40,799 bases of DNA, from NCBI GenBank assembly GCA_016930835.1, contig JAFGGA010000163.1, positions 1 to 40,799 on the forward strand, given 5' to 3'. A program made the translations under genes and the position numbers. The notes under the pieces are model-generated. The model made no database searches. It saw nothing but the letters and a program-made list of their open reading frames with translations, and was not told the origin of the DNA. This stretch comes from Deltaproteobacteria bacterium (GTDB lineage: Bacteria; Desulfobacterota; DSM-4660; Desulfatiglandales; HGW-15). Below, piece by piece: positions 15,880 through 24,555 of this stretch; the first letter of the stretch is position 1, and every line of letters starts with the position of its first letter.

Positions 15880-16884
15880 ATGAAAAAAATTGTAATGGTT
15901 GGGTTTTTTGTATGTTTGGTGTTATCCCTGAGCCTACTGGTTGTTCAGGCCCAGGCGGCCGGAGATTATGTGTTTAAGTACTCCAACTCCCAATCCGACC
16001 AGCACCCGAGGTCTATGTCTATGTTCTTTTTCAAGGATTTGGTTGAAAAGGCTTCCAGCGGCAGGATCAAGGTTGAGCTTTATACATCAGGGGTTCTGGG
16101 CAAGGAAGCCGAGGTGTTGGATATGGTCAAAACCGGATCTTTACAGGGTTGCAGGGGCGGTTTATTCGAACGGGCAAATATGATGTATCTCCTCTACACG
16201 CTGCCTTTTTTCTTTGATAATACAGACCAGGTCCTAAATCTCATGCGAGGTGAATTCGGTCAAAAAGTGAATGATGATGCGAGAAAAAATGGTTTCTACA
16301 TTCCGGCATGTGGTGTGGCCGGAGGGTTTCGAAACATCACCAATAATGTCCGCTCTATTACCAAGCCCGAAGATCTTAAAGGTTTGAAGATGCGAACGCC
16401 CCCCATTGACATGACGATCAAGACCTTTCAGACGCTTGGCGCCAATCCGCAGATGGTGGCCTATACGGAAACCTATATGGCCTTAAAATCAAATGTGGTC
16501 GATGGTCAGGAAAATCCATTTTCGAATACCGTGGATATGAAATTTTATGAAGTGCAAAAATATTTATCCGTCGTGAATTGGCAGATTCACCCGGATCCAT
16601 TTTATGTGAATCCGGATTGGTATAATAAGCTCCCAGGAGATCTGAAAAATATTTTCGATGCCTCGGCCAAAGCGGCTTTGATTTTTAGTGACACGATCTG
16701 GCTTAATTCGGAAAATAATTACCTCAACTTCCTGCAAACCAAACTAAAAACCAACATGCTTTCTCCGGAAGACACAGCCAAATTTGCTGAAGCGGCCAAA
16801 CCTGTCTGGCAGAAATACGTGGATGACGGCTCTTTTTCATGGGACGACATCAATAAGGCCCAGAAGATGGCCAAGGGTAAATAA
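15880..16884 (+). CDS. dctP: TRAP transporter substrate-binding protein (DctP family)
   Basis: The periplasmic solute receptor of a TRAP transporter. It starts with a clear signal peptide cleaved around residues 26-27 (VQAQA-AGDY) and has the DctP fold signatures RNITN (151-155) and GLKMRTPP (168-175). Arg172 is the usual salt-bridge partner of a substrate carboxylate. AAAGGAGG eight bases upstream of the ATG is a very strong ribosome-binding site. A terminator directly after the gene should make it more abundant than the membrane subunits. The ligand is probably an organic acid, but the sequence does not identify it. It is regulated most likely by the IclR protein upstream. Confidence 0.95.
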   Translation: MKKIVMVGFFVCLVLSLSLLVVQAQAAGDYVFKYSNSQSDQHPRSMSMFFFKDLVEKASSGRIKVELYTSGVLGKEAEVLDMVKTGSLQGCRGGLFERANMMYLLYTLPFFFDNTDQVLNLMRGEFGQKVNDDARKNGFYIPACGVAGGFRNITNNVRSITKPEDLKGLKMRTPPIDMTIKTFQTLGANPQMVAYTETYMALKSNVVDGQENPFSNTVDMKFYEVQKYLSVVNWQIHPDPFYVNPDWYNKLPGDLKNIFDASAKAALIFSDTIWLNSENNYLNFLQTKLKTNMLSPEDTAKFAEAAKPVWQKYVDDGSFSWDDINKAQKMAKGK

Positions 16885-16891
16885 TGAACTG

Positions 16892-16931
16892 GGGCGTCTC
16901 TACGAGTTACTCAGGGAGGCGCCCTTTCTTT
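16892..16931 (+). terminator. Intrinsic terminator between dctP and dctQ
   Basis: GGGCGTCTC (16892-16900) pairs with GAGGCGCCC (16916-16924) including one G-T pair, with a 15-base loop, followed by TTTCTTT. Partial termination here would give more binding protein than membrane subunits. Confidence 0.7.
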
Positions 16932-17016
16932 AGAAAATCCTTATCCCTTAAGGGTATATACTCAAAGGATCTGGCCAATCGCAACCAAATGATCCTACGA
17001 TACCGAGGTTCCCCGG

Positions 17017-17517
17017 ATGGTCATGAAAAGATATAATGAGATGGAAGGCGCATTGACAATCCTACTTGACGCAGCCATTGGCTTCTTTTTCGCCGTGATT
17101 CTATTGATCACAATTCTTCAAGTAATATTGCGCTATGGATTCAACGAAGCGGTCTTGGGCGGTAACGAGACGATGGAAGGGCTTTTTATCTATACGACCG
17201 CCCTGGGCGCGGCCGTTGCGGTTCGCAAAAGACAACACATTAACATTCATTTCATGGTTAGGTTGCTTCCTTCCCGGCTTCAAAAAATTGCAGATGTTTT
17301 GGTGCACACGCTAATCGCTTTCATCAACACCGTGATGATCTATTACAGTATCAACTGGATCAGCAAGGTCGGTGGGAATGAGTCACCGGTCATGCGAATC
17401 CCCGAATGGACCACCCAGATAAGTATCCCCATCGGGTGCGGCCTTGTCGTCTTATATTGTCTGTTCAATATCATTATGACCATTTGTGGTGGAAGAATGG
17501 TCATAGAGGAGGGTTAA
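17017..17517 (+). CDS. dctQ: TRAP transporter small membrane subunit (DctQ family)
   Basis: A 166-residue protein with the four membrane helices of DctQ subunits (about 15-38, 47-65, 87-110 and 130-152). The conserved loop RKRQHINIHF lies after helix two. DctQ pairs with DctM to form the Na+-driven transporter core. GAGG lies eight bases before the ATG at 17017; an in-frame ATG two codons on is an alternative. The stop is two bases before the dctM start, so the two membrane subunits are translationally coupled. It follows dctP after 132 bases that include a terminator. Confidence 0.93.
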   Translation: MVMKRYNEMEGALTILLDAAIGFFFAVILLITILQVILRYGFNEAVLGGNETMEGLFIYTTALGAAVAVRKRQHINIHFMVRLLPSRLQKIADVLVHTLIAFINTVMIYYSINWISKVGGNESPVMRIPEWTTQISIPIGCGLVVLYCLFNIIMTICGGRMVIEEG

Positions 17518-17519
17518 GC

Positions 17520-18797
17520 TTGCTGATACTCCTGGGTAGTCTATCCATTTTTTTGTTGCTGGGAGTTCCCATCGCTTATTCCCTGGGTCTATCCAGCTTC
17601 GCTTATTTTGCCGTTGTACATCCGGACCTTCTGCCCATCCTCCCTCCCAGGCTGTTCGCCGGTATGAATTCATACCCTATGATTGCCATGCCGTTATTTA
17701 TTTTCATGGGACTCTTAATGAATTCCGGTGGGATTACGACGCGATTGATCAACTTCAGTCTTCTTTTCGTGGGACGTTTTCGAGGCGGATTGGGCCTGGT
17801 AAATGTCGTCGCTAGTATGATTTTCGGCGGAATATCGGGATCTTCTGTTTCCGATACCGCTTCCATCGGTGCGGTGCTTATTCCGCAAATGCATAAAAAG
17901 GGATATACCTTACAATTTTCCAGTGGAATTACTGTGGCTTCCTCAACCATGGGCATGATTATTCCGCCGAGCGTCCCGATGGTAATCTATGCCTATGTCT
18001 CTGAAGAAAGCGTGGGCAGACTCTTTCTGGGCGGTTTGATACCGGGCGTTATGATCGGTTTGTTCATGCTGGCCATTACAATCATTGTATCCTATTACAA
18101 AAAGTATCCCAAGGAAGAGACGAAATATTCGGGAAAGGAAATGGTCTCCCTTACGGCAAAGGCGTTTCCGGCGCTCATTATGCCGGTATTCGTTGTTGGC
18201 GCCGTTGTATTCGGACTCGCCACAGCCACGGAATCGGCTGGTCTGGGCGTGCTCTATTCCTTTATTATCGGTCTGATAATAATCAAAGAATTACACTTAA
18301 AGGTCATCCCCAGTCTACTGCGCGATGCCATTCAAACAAGTGCGACCGTCATGATCATCATTGCCCTTTCACAGCTCTATGTCTGGATACTCGCCTTGGA
18401 ACGAATTCCCCAAACCCTGTCTATGTTCGTTACTGGGTTGAATCTGCCCGTATTTGTCCTCCTGTTTATCGTTCTGTTAATCATTCTCGCTGTGGGCACC
18501 TTTGTGGATGTAAGCCCGGCAATATTATTGCTTACCCCCGTTTTCCTCCCCGCCATGAAAGCGATAGGTATTGATAGTGTTCAATTCGGTGTGATCCTTA
18601 TTTCAGGACTCGCAATGGGGTTAGTCACTCCACCGGTTGGCATGTGCCTGAATGTATGCTCGGCTATATCGAAGCTCCAGATCGGAACGATTTTCAAGGC
18701 CGCATCGCCATTCTTACTAGCCAATTTAATGACTCTTATCCTGGTTACGTATATCCCGGGCTTGAGTCTTTGGTTACCTTCTTTATTGATGGATTAA
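17520..18797 (+). CDS. dctM: TRAP transporter large permease subunit (DctM family)
   Basis: The transport subunit: 425 residues, about twelve hydrophobic segments and the family signatures FGGISGSSVSDTASIG and PPSVPMVIYAYVSEESVGRLF near the elevator sodium sites, plus LVTPPVGMCLNV near the C terminus. The start is taken as TTG at 17520, six bases after GAGGAGGG and two bases after the dctQ stop. It gives the standard N terminus (MLILLGSLSIFLLLGVPIAY). A longer frame from 17406 would overlap dctQ by more than 100 bases and adds a non-hydrophobic extension, so it is rejected. No clear intrinsic terminator follows. Confidence 0.94.
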   Translation: MLILLGSLSIFLLLGVPIAYSLGLSSFAYFAVVHPDLLPILPPRLFAGMNSYPMIAMPLFIFMGLLMNSGGITTRLINFSLLFVGRFRGGLGLVNVVASMIFGGISGSSVSDTASIGAVLIPQMHKKGYTLQFSSGITVASSTMGMIIPPSVPMVIYAYVSEESVGRLFLGGLIPGVMIGLFMLAITIIVSYYKKYPKEETKYSGKEMVSLTAKAFPALIMPVFVVGAVVFGLATATESAGLGVLYSFIIGLIIIKELHLKVIPSLLRDAIQTSATVMIIIALSQLYVWILALERIPQTLSMFVTGLNLPVFVLLFIVLLIILAVGTFVDVSPAILLLTPVFLPAMKAIGIDSVQFGVILISGLAMGLVTPPVGMCLNVCSAISKLQIGTIFKAASPFLLANLMTLILVTYIPGLSLWLPSLLMD

Positions 18798-19229
18798 CGT
18801 CCTGTTGGGTTTAACCACCCCTCTTACAGGGTTGAACCGCCAATTGAATGATTTACAAATCCGTATGATTTTAGATTTTTGAAAAACCTTGGTCAAATTC
18901 ATGGGTTTTGAAAAAATTTAAATGATTACAAAATCCGAGAATCTGAGATTATACTCTTTTCACGGGTAGCTGCCTCCCCCTCCCATGGCAAATACAAATC
19001 AGGCTCAATGGAATCCCCTTCATTTTCGACTGAAGATTCCTTTTCCTTATTTCCGGATGTCCGCTGTCGTTAGGAAAAAGCAGCGGTTTGACTGAGCCGT
19101 CCTATTCAGACATCGAATCAGGCACACTCACTGGATGTAGCTGTCTGTGCTTATCCGTCATGCTATATAGCGGGCTTGCTCGCCCAGGTTTTTTGGGAAG
19201 CCGTGGTAAAAAGGTTATTGAGAGGTAAG
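18798..19229. other. 432-base intergenic region after dctM
   Basis: Between the convergent dctM and lipoprotein genes. It holds repeat copy 3 (18865-18897) and a 6-bp hairpin CCGCTG/CAGCGG (19061-19086, 14-base loop) of unknown role. An open frame at 19176-19370 lies mostly antisense to the lipoprotein gene and is not called. Confidence 0.5.
18865..18897 (+). repeat. Dispersed intergenic repeat, copy 3
   Basis: Core ATTTTAGATTTTTGAAAA then ACCTTGGTCAAA. The following block contains TTTAAATGATTACAAAATC (about 18917-18935), which corresponds to TAAATGATTGCAATC after copy 2. Together they suggest a repeat of about 65 bases of which the first part is best conserved. Confidence 0.62.
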
Positions 19230-19637
19230 CTAGATCTTGTCCAGGATACGAGTAATGCGATCATTTTCCGCGTAAGAATCTCGAATCTCGAAGACAACGG
19301 CGATGAGGTGTCTTTTACCGTTAAAGCGGTCGATAGGGCTGATCATGAGGCTGGTCAGGCCGAGAGATAAAATATCCGCGATATCTGTGGAAGCTGTGTA
19401 CAACGCACCCCTTTCTTCTTCGTATTCATAAATATTCTTGTAATGGGTCTTATCAACTGGGATCTTGAAAATGGGAATACCGACGTGCCTCTCGGCGTCT
19501 TGACGCGTCATTCCCATGTACAGAGGACCGAAAGTGGGTGCGGTGGAATCCATTCGGGTGTAAAGACCGGGAGTGCAACCCACAAGGCCGTAAAGTAATA
19601 AAATAAGGACGATGATTTGTTTTTGTATATTGGACAT
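19230..19637 (-). CDS. Small lipoprotein, unknown function
   Basis: A 135-residue lipoprotein: a hydrophobic N terminus with lipobox LVGC (lipidated Cys21) and GGAGG five bases before the ATG. The segment LYMGMTRQDAERHVGIP (about 40-56) resembles the start of SmpA/OmlA (BamE)-like domains, where a short helix follows a G-M-T motif. The resemblance is weak and I do not assign BamE. Most of the rest is polar with one hydrophobic stretch (TDIADILSLGLTSLM). It is monocistronic, divergent from the flagellar operon with 438 bases between. Confidence 0.75.
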   Translation of the reverse strand: MSNIQKQIIVLILLLYGLVGCTPGLYTRMDSTAPTFGPLYMGMTRQDAERHVGIPIFKIPVDKTHYKNIYEYEEERGALYTASTDIADILSLGLTSLMISPIDRFNGKRHLIAVVFEIRDSYAENDRITRILDKI

Positions 19638-19745
19638 TTTATCCTCCGCGGTGATCTTTCCGTATGAAATTCAAATTTTATGCCAAGGAGATTTTCAAAT
19701 CATCTCAACGCATATCTCTTTGATCTACCCGATCATTTATAGGTG

Positions 19746-19778
19746 CCCGGATTCCGGATCTTACTTCGCTCATCCGGG
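19746..19778. repeat. REP-like hairpin
   Basis: CCCGGAT (19746-19752) pairs with ATCCGGG (19772-19778). The flanks GGATTCCGG and GGGATGACGG parallel the GGATTCCGCG and GGAATGAC ends of the repeat at 3-113, so it may belong to the same class of element. Confidence 0.45.
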
Positions 19779-20016
19779 ATGACGGATTTTACCTAATGGG
19801 ATGTTCTCCGTTCCCGGAGTGATCGTTTTTTCATATCGAATCAGGGAAAAGAAGGACAGATAGGTAATATTTTCCCACCCTCCAGGAAAGGACGTATGGT
19901 CACCCTATTCCTGATCCTGTTCCACTTCATATTCAAATCGGCGTAAAAATGAAAAAACACCCACAAATTCAATATGTTATCCAGCATCTTACCATAACAT
20001 GACTTCTTTTCCAGGG

Positions 20017-20032
20017 TGGTATGGGAATTGCT
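20017..20032 (+). promoter_or_regulatory. Sigma-54 promoter of the flgF operon
   Basis: TGGTATGGGAATTGCT matches the RpoN consensus TGGYRYRNNNNTTGCW at every defined position. GG at -24 and GC at -12 are ten bases apart. Transcription would start near 20043, 33 bases before the flgF ATG. It requires an AAA+ activator; the regulator at 29526 is the likely one. Confidence 0.8.
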
Positions 20033-20075
20033 CTGTTTGAGAAACGAATGTCAAAAGCCATATGAGGGGTAAATA

Positions 20076-20822
20076 ATGATCAACGGTATTTTGGAGACAT
20101 CACGGGGTTGTTTAAAAGAAGAGATCCGAATGGATATTATTTCTAATAATCTGGCCAACATCAACATGATCGGTTTTAAGAAAGACCGGATTTCATTCAC
20201 GGAATTTCTGGACCAGGCGAAGGGGGGCACCCCTCAACCCGTAAAAGCCGCGGGCGGCACCTCCAATAGCCTGTCACTCATCAATATTCAGACGGATATG
20301 GAACAAGGGGATACACGTTTCACGGGTAACCCGCTGGACCTGGCCATCTATGGCAAGGGATTTTTTAAGGTGAATACCCCTGACGGGGTTCGGTACACCC
20401 GGAAAGGTAACTTTGCCTTGGATGATCAAGGGACCATCATTACCCAAGACGGCTATCATGTGCTTGGCAAAAGCGGCTCCCTGACGGTTCCCGGCGATGA
20501 CCCGGTCATCGACGGTCAGGGGAATATCACGGTAAACGGCATTTCAGTAGGACAGTTGGACGTGGTGGATTTCGATGACCCCAAAAGCCTCGCAAAGACC
20601 GGGCAAGCCCTTTTTAAAAACATCACCGGCGAACCGGAACGTACCCCGACCATGGAAATGAACGTCAAACAGGGGTATCTGGAACTTTCCAACGTGAATA
20701 TCGCCGAAGAGATGATCAGCATGATCCATAGCCTCAGGGCCTTCGAGAGCTACCAGAAGGCCATCAAGGTGTTGGATGAGATGAACAGCAAGGCCGTAAA
20801 TGAAGTATCAAGATTGAGATGA
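20076..20822 (+). CDS. flgF: Flagellar basal-body (proximal) rod protein FlgF
   Basis: A rod protein exported by the flagellar type III system. The 248-residue product has the N-terminal rod signature SNNLANINMIGFKKDR (about 24-39), the central SLSLINIQTDMEQGD and GKGFFKV segments, and the C-terminal LELSNVNIAEEMISMIHSLRAFESYQK helix typical of FlgF/FlgG. It is somewhat shorter than FlgG and lacks the FlgG-specific insert, supporting FlgF. GAGGGG precedes the ATG. It is the first gene of the operon, directly behind the sigma-54 promoter and 78 bases before flgG. Confidence 0.94.
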   Translation: MINGILETSRGCLKEEIRMDIISNNLANINMIGFKKDRISFTEFLDQAKGGTPQPVKAAGGTSNSLSLINIQTDMEQGDTRFTGNPLDLAIYGKGFFKVNTPDGVRYTRKGNFALDDQGTIITQDGYHVLGKSGSLTVPGDDPVIDGQGNITVNGISVGQLDVVDFDDPKSLAKTGQALFKNITGEPERTPTMEMNVKQGYLELSNVNIAEEMISMIHSLRAFESYQKAIKVLDEMNSKAVNEVSRLR

Positions 20823-20900
20823 TCCTGGATTCTGGATTGATACTCCTCTTCATCCAGAATCAAGTATCTATTATCCAGTAACCAGAAAAGGAGAAACATT

Positions 20901-21686
20901 ATGATTAGAAGTCTGTGGACATCCGCTTCGGGCATGGCCGCCCAAAAACTGAACATGGACATCATTGCCAATAACCTGGCCAATGTGAACACGAGCGGGT
21001 TTAAAAAGAGCCGGGCTGACTTTGAGGATCTGATCTATCAAAACCTAAAATCCCCGGGTGCGGATACCAGCTCTGGAGGCAAGATCCCGACGGGTATACA
21101 GGTGGGCATGGGAACCCGGCCTGTGTCGGTGCAAAAACTCTTTTCACAGGGTGATTTTGTCCAGACCCAAAGCGAGCTGGACTTTGCCATCGAAGGTAAA
21201 GGCTTTTTCCGCATCCTGAGTAACGGTGAAGAGATGTATATGCGATCCGGATCGTTCAAGGTCGATAACGAAGGATACCTGGTCACCTCACAGGGTGACC
21301 GGCTTCAACCGGAATTCTCCATCCCCTCGGATTCAGTCACATTCACGGTGGACCCGGGCGGCAACATGGTAGCCATGGCCGCCGACGGCAGCACGGTAAC
21401 GGCCAGCGCCCAATTAACCATCTATAATTTCGCCAACCCATCCGGTCTACTGAGCGCCGGAGGCAACCGGTTCCGACCCACCGCCGCGTCTGGTGACCCG
21501 GTGGAAGGCAACCCCGGCGTGGACGGCATGGGCACCATCGCACAAGGTTTCCTGGAGATGTCCAATGTGGATGTGGTGGAAGAGATGGTGAACATGATTG
21601 CGGGCCAAAGGGCCTATGAAGTCGCATCCAAGGCCATCCGGGCCGCGGACGAAATCATGCAGATGGCCAATAATATCAGGAGATAA
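20901..21686 (+). CDS. flgG: Flagellar distal rod protein FlgG
   Basis: The distal rod subunit, 261 residues. The start MIRSLWTSASGMAAQ, rod box NNLANVNTSGFKKSRADFEDL, IEGKGFFRI, and the C-terminal LEMSNVDVVEEMVNMIAGQRAYE are standard FlgG signatures. AAAAGGAG precedes the ATG. The 78-base gap after flgF holds inverted ATTCTGGAT/ATCCAGAAT arms (about 20828-20860), a structure that could uncouple or stabilise the flgF and flgG parts of the mRNA. FlgG polymerises on FlgF-containing rod and passes through the L and P rings encoded further on. Confidence 0.97.
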   Translation: MIRSLWTSASGMAAQKLNMDIIANNLANVNTSGFKKSRADFEDLIYQNLKSPGADTSSGGKIPTGIQVGMGTRPVSVQKLFSQGDFVQTQSELDFAIEGKGFFRILSNGEEMYMRSGSFKVDNEGYLVTSQGDRLQPEFSIPSDSVTFTVDPGGNMVAMAADGSTVTASAQLTIYNFANPSGLLSAGGNRFRPTAASGDPVEGNPGVDGMGTIAQGFLEMSNVDVVEEMVNMIAGQRAYEVASKAIRAADEIMQMANNIRR

Positions 21687-21688
21687 AA

Positions 21689-22684
21689 ATGAAAACCCTG
21701 GGACGTGACAAAACAAATATGATCATGAAGCGGTCCTGGCTGGCCCTCATCCTATTGGGACTGATTCCGTCGACCCATGCCCTTGATATCAAAATCCATG
21801 AGCAGGCCACCGTCTCGACCAATGCCATATCCCTCAAGGATATAGCCACCTTTACCCCTGCCGATGATGAACGCATCCTCCGACTAAGAGACGCCAGGAT
21901 AGCATCGGCTCCCCCGCCGGGCAAAATCTTTCGCATTCATGATCGCTTTCTGATCCGTGAGTTGGACTCGACCATCGCCACCATTCCCGATAATCAAGAT
22001 ATCCACGTGAAAATCCCGGACTCCCTGCTGGTCAAACGAACCGCACAGGTGATGACCCCGGAACAACTCAAAGAGATTTACAAGGAATACATATTCAGCC
22101 ATTCCCCGTGGCCGGCCAACCAAATCATATTTGAACGGATCAATGATCCGGGAAACGTCACACTGCCGACGGGTGAGTTGCATTGGGAAGTTCATGAAAG
22201 GAAGAACCATCAGTTTATCGGCAATATGTCCATCACCGTGAACCTATGGGTGGATGGGGTGTTGATCCGAAAGGTCCCTGTTTCGGGCTGCATCATGATT
22301 AAACAACAAGTCATTAAGGCCGCAAAAGATATAAAAGCCGGTCGGATGATCTCCGGTCAGGACCTTGTTCGCGGCGCGGAAAATCATTCGCGACACCAGG
22401 ACGATATGGTGGCCGACCTGAATGACGTCATCGGCAAGAGGTCCGTGGGCAGTATCCAGGCAGGTCAGAGGATTACATTCAACATGATTGAAACCCCTCC
22501 TCATGTGGAAAAGGGAAGCCAAGTGATGATCCGCGCGGAAAACAAGGATATCCGAATCATGACCCCGGGTCGTGTGCTGGAAGACGGACGTGTGGGCGAC
22601 CAAATTCGAGTGGTGAATATCAGCAGCGGGAAAGAAATCTTCGCCACGGTCGCCGGTCCCGGACTGGTGGAAGTGTACTTTTGA
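21689..22684 (+). CDS. flgA: Flagellar P-ring assembly chaperone FlgA
   Basis: A periplasmic chaperone for P-ring (FlgI) assembly. The 331-residue protein starts with a signal peptide after a short extension (hydrophobic at about 17-30, ending near THA). The C-terminal half is the SAF/FlgA domain, with KAAKDIKAGRMISGQDL (about 211-227) and the final VRAENKDIRIMTPGRVLEDG-type segment and V-F stretch. AGGAG six bases before 21689 supports the long N terminus; internal ATGs at 21719 and 21725 are alternatives that would shorten the n-region. It begins two bases after the flgG stop. Confidence 0.9.
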   Translation: MKTLGRDKTNMIMKRSWLALILLGLIPSTHALDIKIHEQATVSTNAISLKDIATFTPADDERILRLRDARIASAPPPGKIFRIHDRFLIRELDSTIATIPDNQDIHVKIPDSLLVKRTAQVMTPEQLKEIYKEYIFSHSPWPANQIIFERINDPGNVTLPTGELHWEVHERKNHQFIGNMSITVNLWVDGVLIRKVPVSGCIMIKQQVIKAAKDIKAGRMISGQDLVRGAENHSRHQDDMVADLNDVIGKRSVGSIQAGQRITFNMIETPPHVEKGSQVMIRAENKDIRIMTPGRVLEDGRVGDQIRVVNISSGKEIFATVAGPGLVEVYF

Positions 22685-22700
22685 TAGGAGTTCAAGGAAT

Positions 22701-23420
22701 ATGAAAAAAATATTATTGCCCATCATTGTTTCTCTATTTCTTATCTCATCCTGTGCCGGATATCCATCCAACATGAAACATGAGGCCGCCGTATTGCCGT
22801 CTTTCGAGGTACAGGAGACCAACCCGCTAGATCGCGGTATTCACGATCCGACCATTAACGCGGGCCTATGGACCGATGTATCATCAAGAAACTTTTTTCA
22901 GGACCTGCGCGCCCATGAGGTGGGCGATCTGGTGACCGTGAATATTGTGGAGACATCCAAGGCCAGCAAAAAGGCCGATACCAAAACCTCACGGGATTCA
23001 TCCATCAGTGCGGGCATTGATAATGCCATGGGCTGGGAAGGAAAGCTTGGCCGCATCGGCGTACCGGATCTATTTGATAAAACCACCATGTTCAAGGGAT
23101 CCATCAAAAATGGTTATCAAGGGAATGGCACCACCAGCCGGGATGAAAGCATGACGGCATCCATAACGGCCAGGGTGATACAGGTCAAGCCTAACGGCAA
23201 CCTGTTTATCAAGGGAACCCGTGAGATAAGGGTCAATAACGAGACCCAATTTATCATCCTGTCGGGCCTGATCCGACCGGAGGATATTTCACCGGATAAT
23301 ACCGTGCTTTCAAGTTACATCGGGGACGCCAAGATCGAATACACCGGCTCCGGCTCTGTTAGCGACAAGCAGAGACCAGGATGGCTCACACGCATTGTGG
23401 ACTTTATCTGGCCGTTCTAA
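22701..23420 (+). CDS. flgH: Flagellar L-ring lipoprotein FlgH
   Basis: The outer-membrane ring protein of the flagellar bushing. The 239-residue precursor has a lipobox (LISSC, lipidated Cys18), the RDGS-like segment here read as LWTDVSSRNFFQDLRAHEVGD and the FlgH core VTVNIVE...SKKADTKTSR. The C-terminal beta-rich part includes FIKGTREIRVNNE and LSGLIRPEDISPDNTVLS. GGAG/AAGGAA precede the ATG, 16 bases after flgA. The presence of FlgH and FlgI confirms a Gram-negative flagellum with L and P rings. Confidence 0.96.
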   Translation: MKKILLPIIVSLFLISSCAGYPSNMKHEAAVLPSFEVQETNPLDRGIHDPTINAGLWTDVSSRNFFQDLRAHEVGDLVTVNIVETSKASKKADTKTSRDSSISAGIDNAMGWEGKLGRIGVPDLFDKTTMFKGSIKNGYQGNGTTSRDESMTASITARVIQVKPNGNLFIKGTREIRVNNETQFIILSGLIRPEDISPDNTVLSSYIGDAKIEYTGSGSVSDKQRPGWLTRIVDFIWPF

Positions 23421-23433
23421 TCAGGAGGATCGC

Positions 23434-24555
23434 ATGAAATCATTATTCAGATATATCCATTTTATTCTTTTCATATCCATCATGATAGCGCTCCTGCTTG
23501 ACCTCAATTCGGCTTCCGGCGCCAGGATCAAGGATATCGCCTCCCTAAAAGGCGTGAGGATCAATCAATTGGTCGGCTACGGCCTGGTAGTGGGTCTTAA
23601 CGGAACCGGTGACGGTTCAGGGACGAAATTTACAGTCCAATCACTTATCAACATGATGGAGCGTTTAGGCATCCATGCCCTGCCCGACCAGGTAAAGGTC
23701 TCCAACGTGGCGGCCGTCATGGTCACCACGGACTTGCCGCCGTTTGCCCGGGCCGGCAACGAATTGGATGTCTTGGTGTCATCCGTGGGAGACGCCAAAA
23801 GTCTCCAGGGCGGCACATTGCTCATGACACCACTAAGGGCGGCCGACAACAAGGTATACGCCGTAGCTCAAGGTCCATTGCTGGTGGGTGGATTCGCTTC
23901 TGGCGGAGTGGCTGGCGGGGGGGTACAAAAAAATCATCCAACCGTGGCTCGCGTACCTGGAGGCGCCACCATCGAACGAGAGATCCCATTTGATTTCAAT
24001 GCGATGGACGATCTAACCATTGCCCTTAATCAACCGGATTTCACCACCGCACTCAGGGTATCCAAGGCCATCAACCAGGGTCTGGGTGAAATGCTTGCAT
24101 CTCCTCTGGATGCAGGAACGGTAAGGGTGGATGTACCGGATGTCTATAAAAATAACCTGGTGAATCTCATCGCCAGTCTTGAACAGATTGATATTCAACC
24201 GGATATGGGGGCCAAAATCGTCCTTTCCGAGAGGACCGGTACGGTGATCATGGGCGAAAACGTCCGTATCATGTCCGTGGCCATCGCCCACGGGAATCTG
24301 AGCGTCCAGATCAAGGAGACATCCAACGTGAGCCAGCCAGCCCCATTCTCCGGAGGGGAAACCACCGTGACCCCCGATTCCCAGGTCAATGTCTCAGAAG
24401 AAAATAATCAATTAATTTTAATGCCCCAGGGGACGAGTTTGGGGAGTTTGGTACGGGCCTTGAATGCCATAGGGGTATCACCTAGAGATCTGATTACCGT
24501 TTTTCAAGCCATCAAGGCGAGCGGTGCCCTTCAGGCCGAATTGGAGATCATTTAA
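23434..24555 (+). CDS. flgI: Flagellar P-ring protein FlgI
   Basis: Periplasmic P-ring subunit, 373 residues from ATG 23434, which has AGGAGG six bases upstream. A longer frame from 23395 overlaps flgH and is rejected. After the signal peptide (about 1-30, ending SASG-A) come the FlgI signatures RIKDIASLKGVRINQLVGYG and GLNGTGDG, FTVQSLINMMERLG, and the C terminus SLVRALNAIGVSPRDLITVFQAIK. The stop overlaps the next start by one base (TAATG). Confidence 0.97.
   Translation: MKSLFRYIHFILFISIMIALLLDLNSASGARIKDIASLKGVRINQLVGYGLVVGLNGTGDGSGTKFTVQSLINMMERLGIHALPDQVKVSNVAAVMVTTDLPPFARAGNELDVLVSSVGDAKSLQGGTLLMTPLRAADNKVYAVAQGPLLVGGFASGGVAGGGVQKNHPTVARVPGGATIEREIPFDFNAMDDLTIALNQPDFTTALRVSKAINQGLGEMLASPLDAGTVRVDVPDVYKNNLVNLIASLEQIDIQPDMGAKIVLSERTGTVIMGENVRIMSVAIAHGNLSVQIKETSNVSQPAPFSGGETTVTPDSQVNVSEENNQLILMPQGTSLGSLVRALNAIGVSPRDLITVFQAIKASGALQAELEII

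Larger units (their letters stand above)
19638..20075. other. 438-base region between the lipoprotein gene and flgF
   Basis: It contains a REP-like hairpin at 19746-19778 and the sigma-54 promoter at 20017-20032. Enhancer sites for the sigma-54 activator would be expected here, 80-200 bases upstream of the promoter, but I cannot recognise a defined motif. Confidence 0.6.

Noticed and set aside
17406-17519. Upstream extension of dctM
   Set aside because: It overlaps dctQ and adds a non-hydrophobic stretch; TTG 17520 has a strong ribosome-binding site and gives the normal DctM start.
20828-20880. ATTCTGGAT/ATCCAGAAT repeats before flgG as a CRISPR-like or regulatory array
   Set aside because: Only one inverted pair with short degenerate neighbours. 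It resembles common intergenic low-complexity repeats, with no regular spacing or spacers.
23395-23433. Upstream extension of flgI
   Set aside because: It overlaps flgH; ATG 23434 has AGGAGG and starts the signal peptide.
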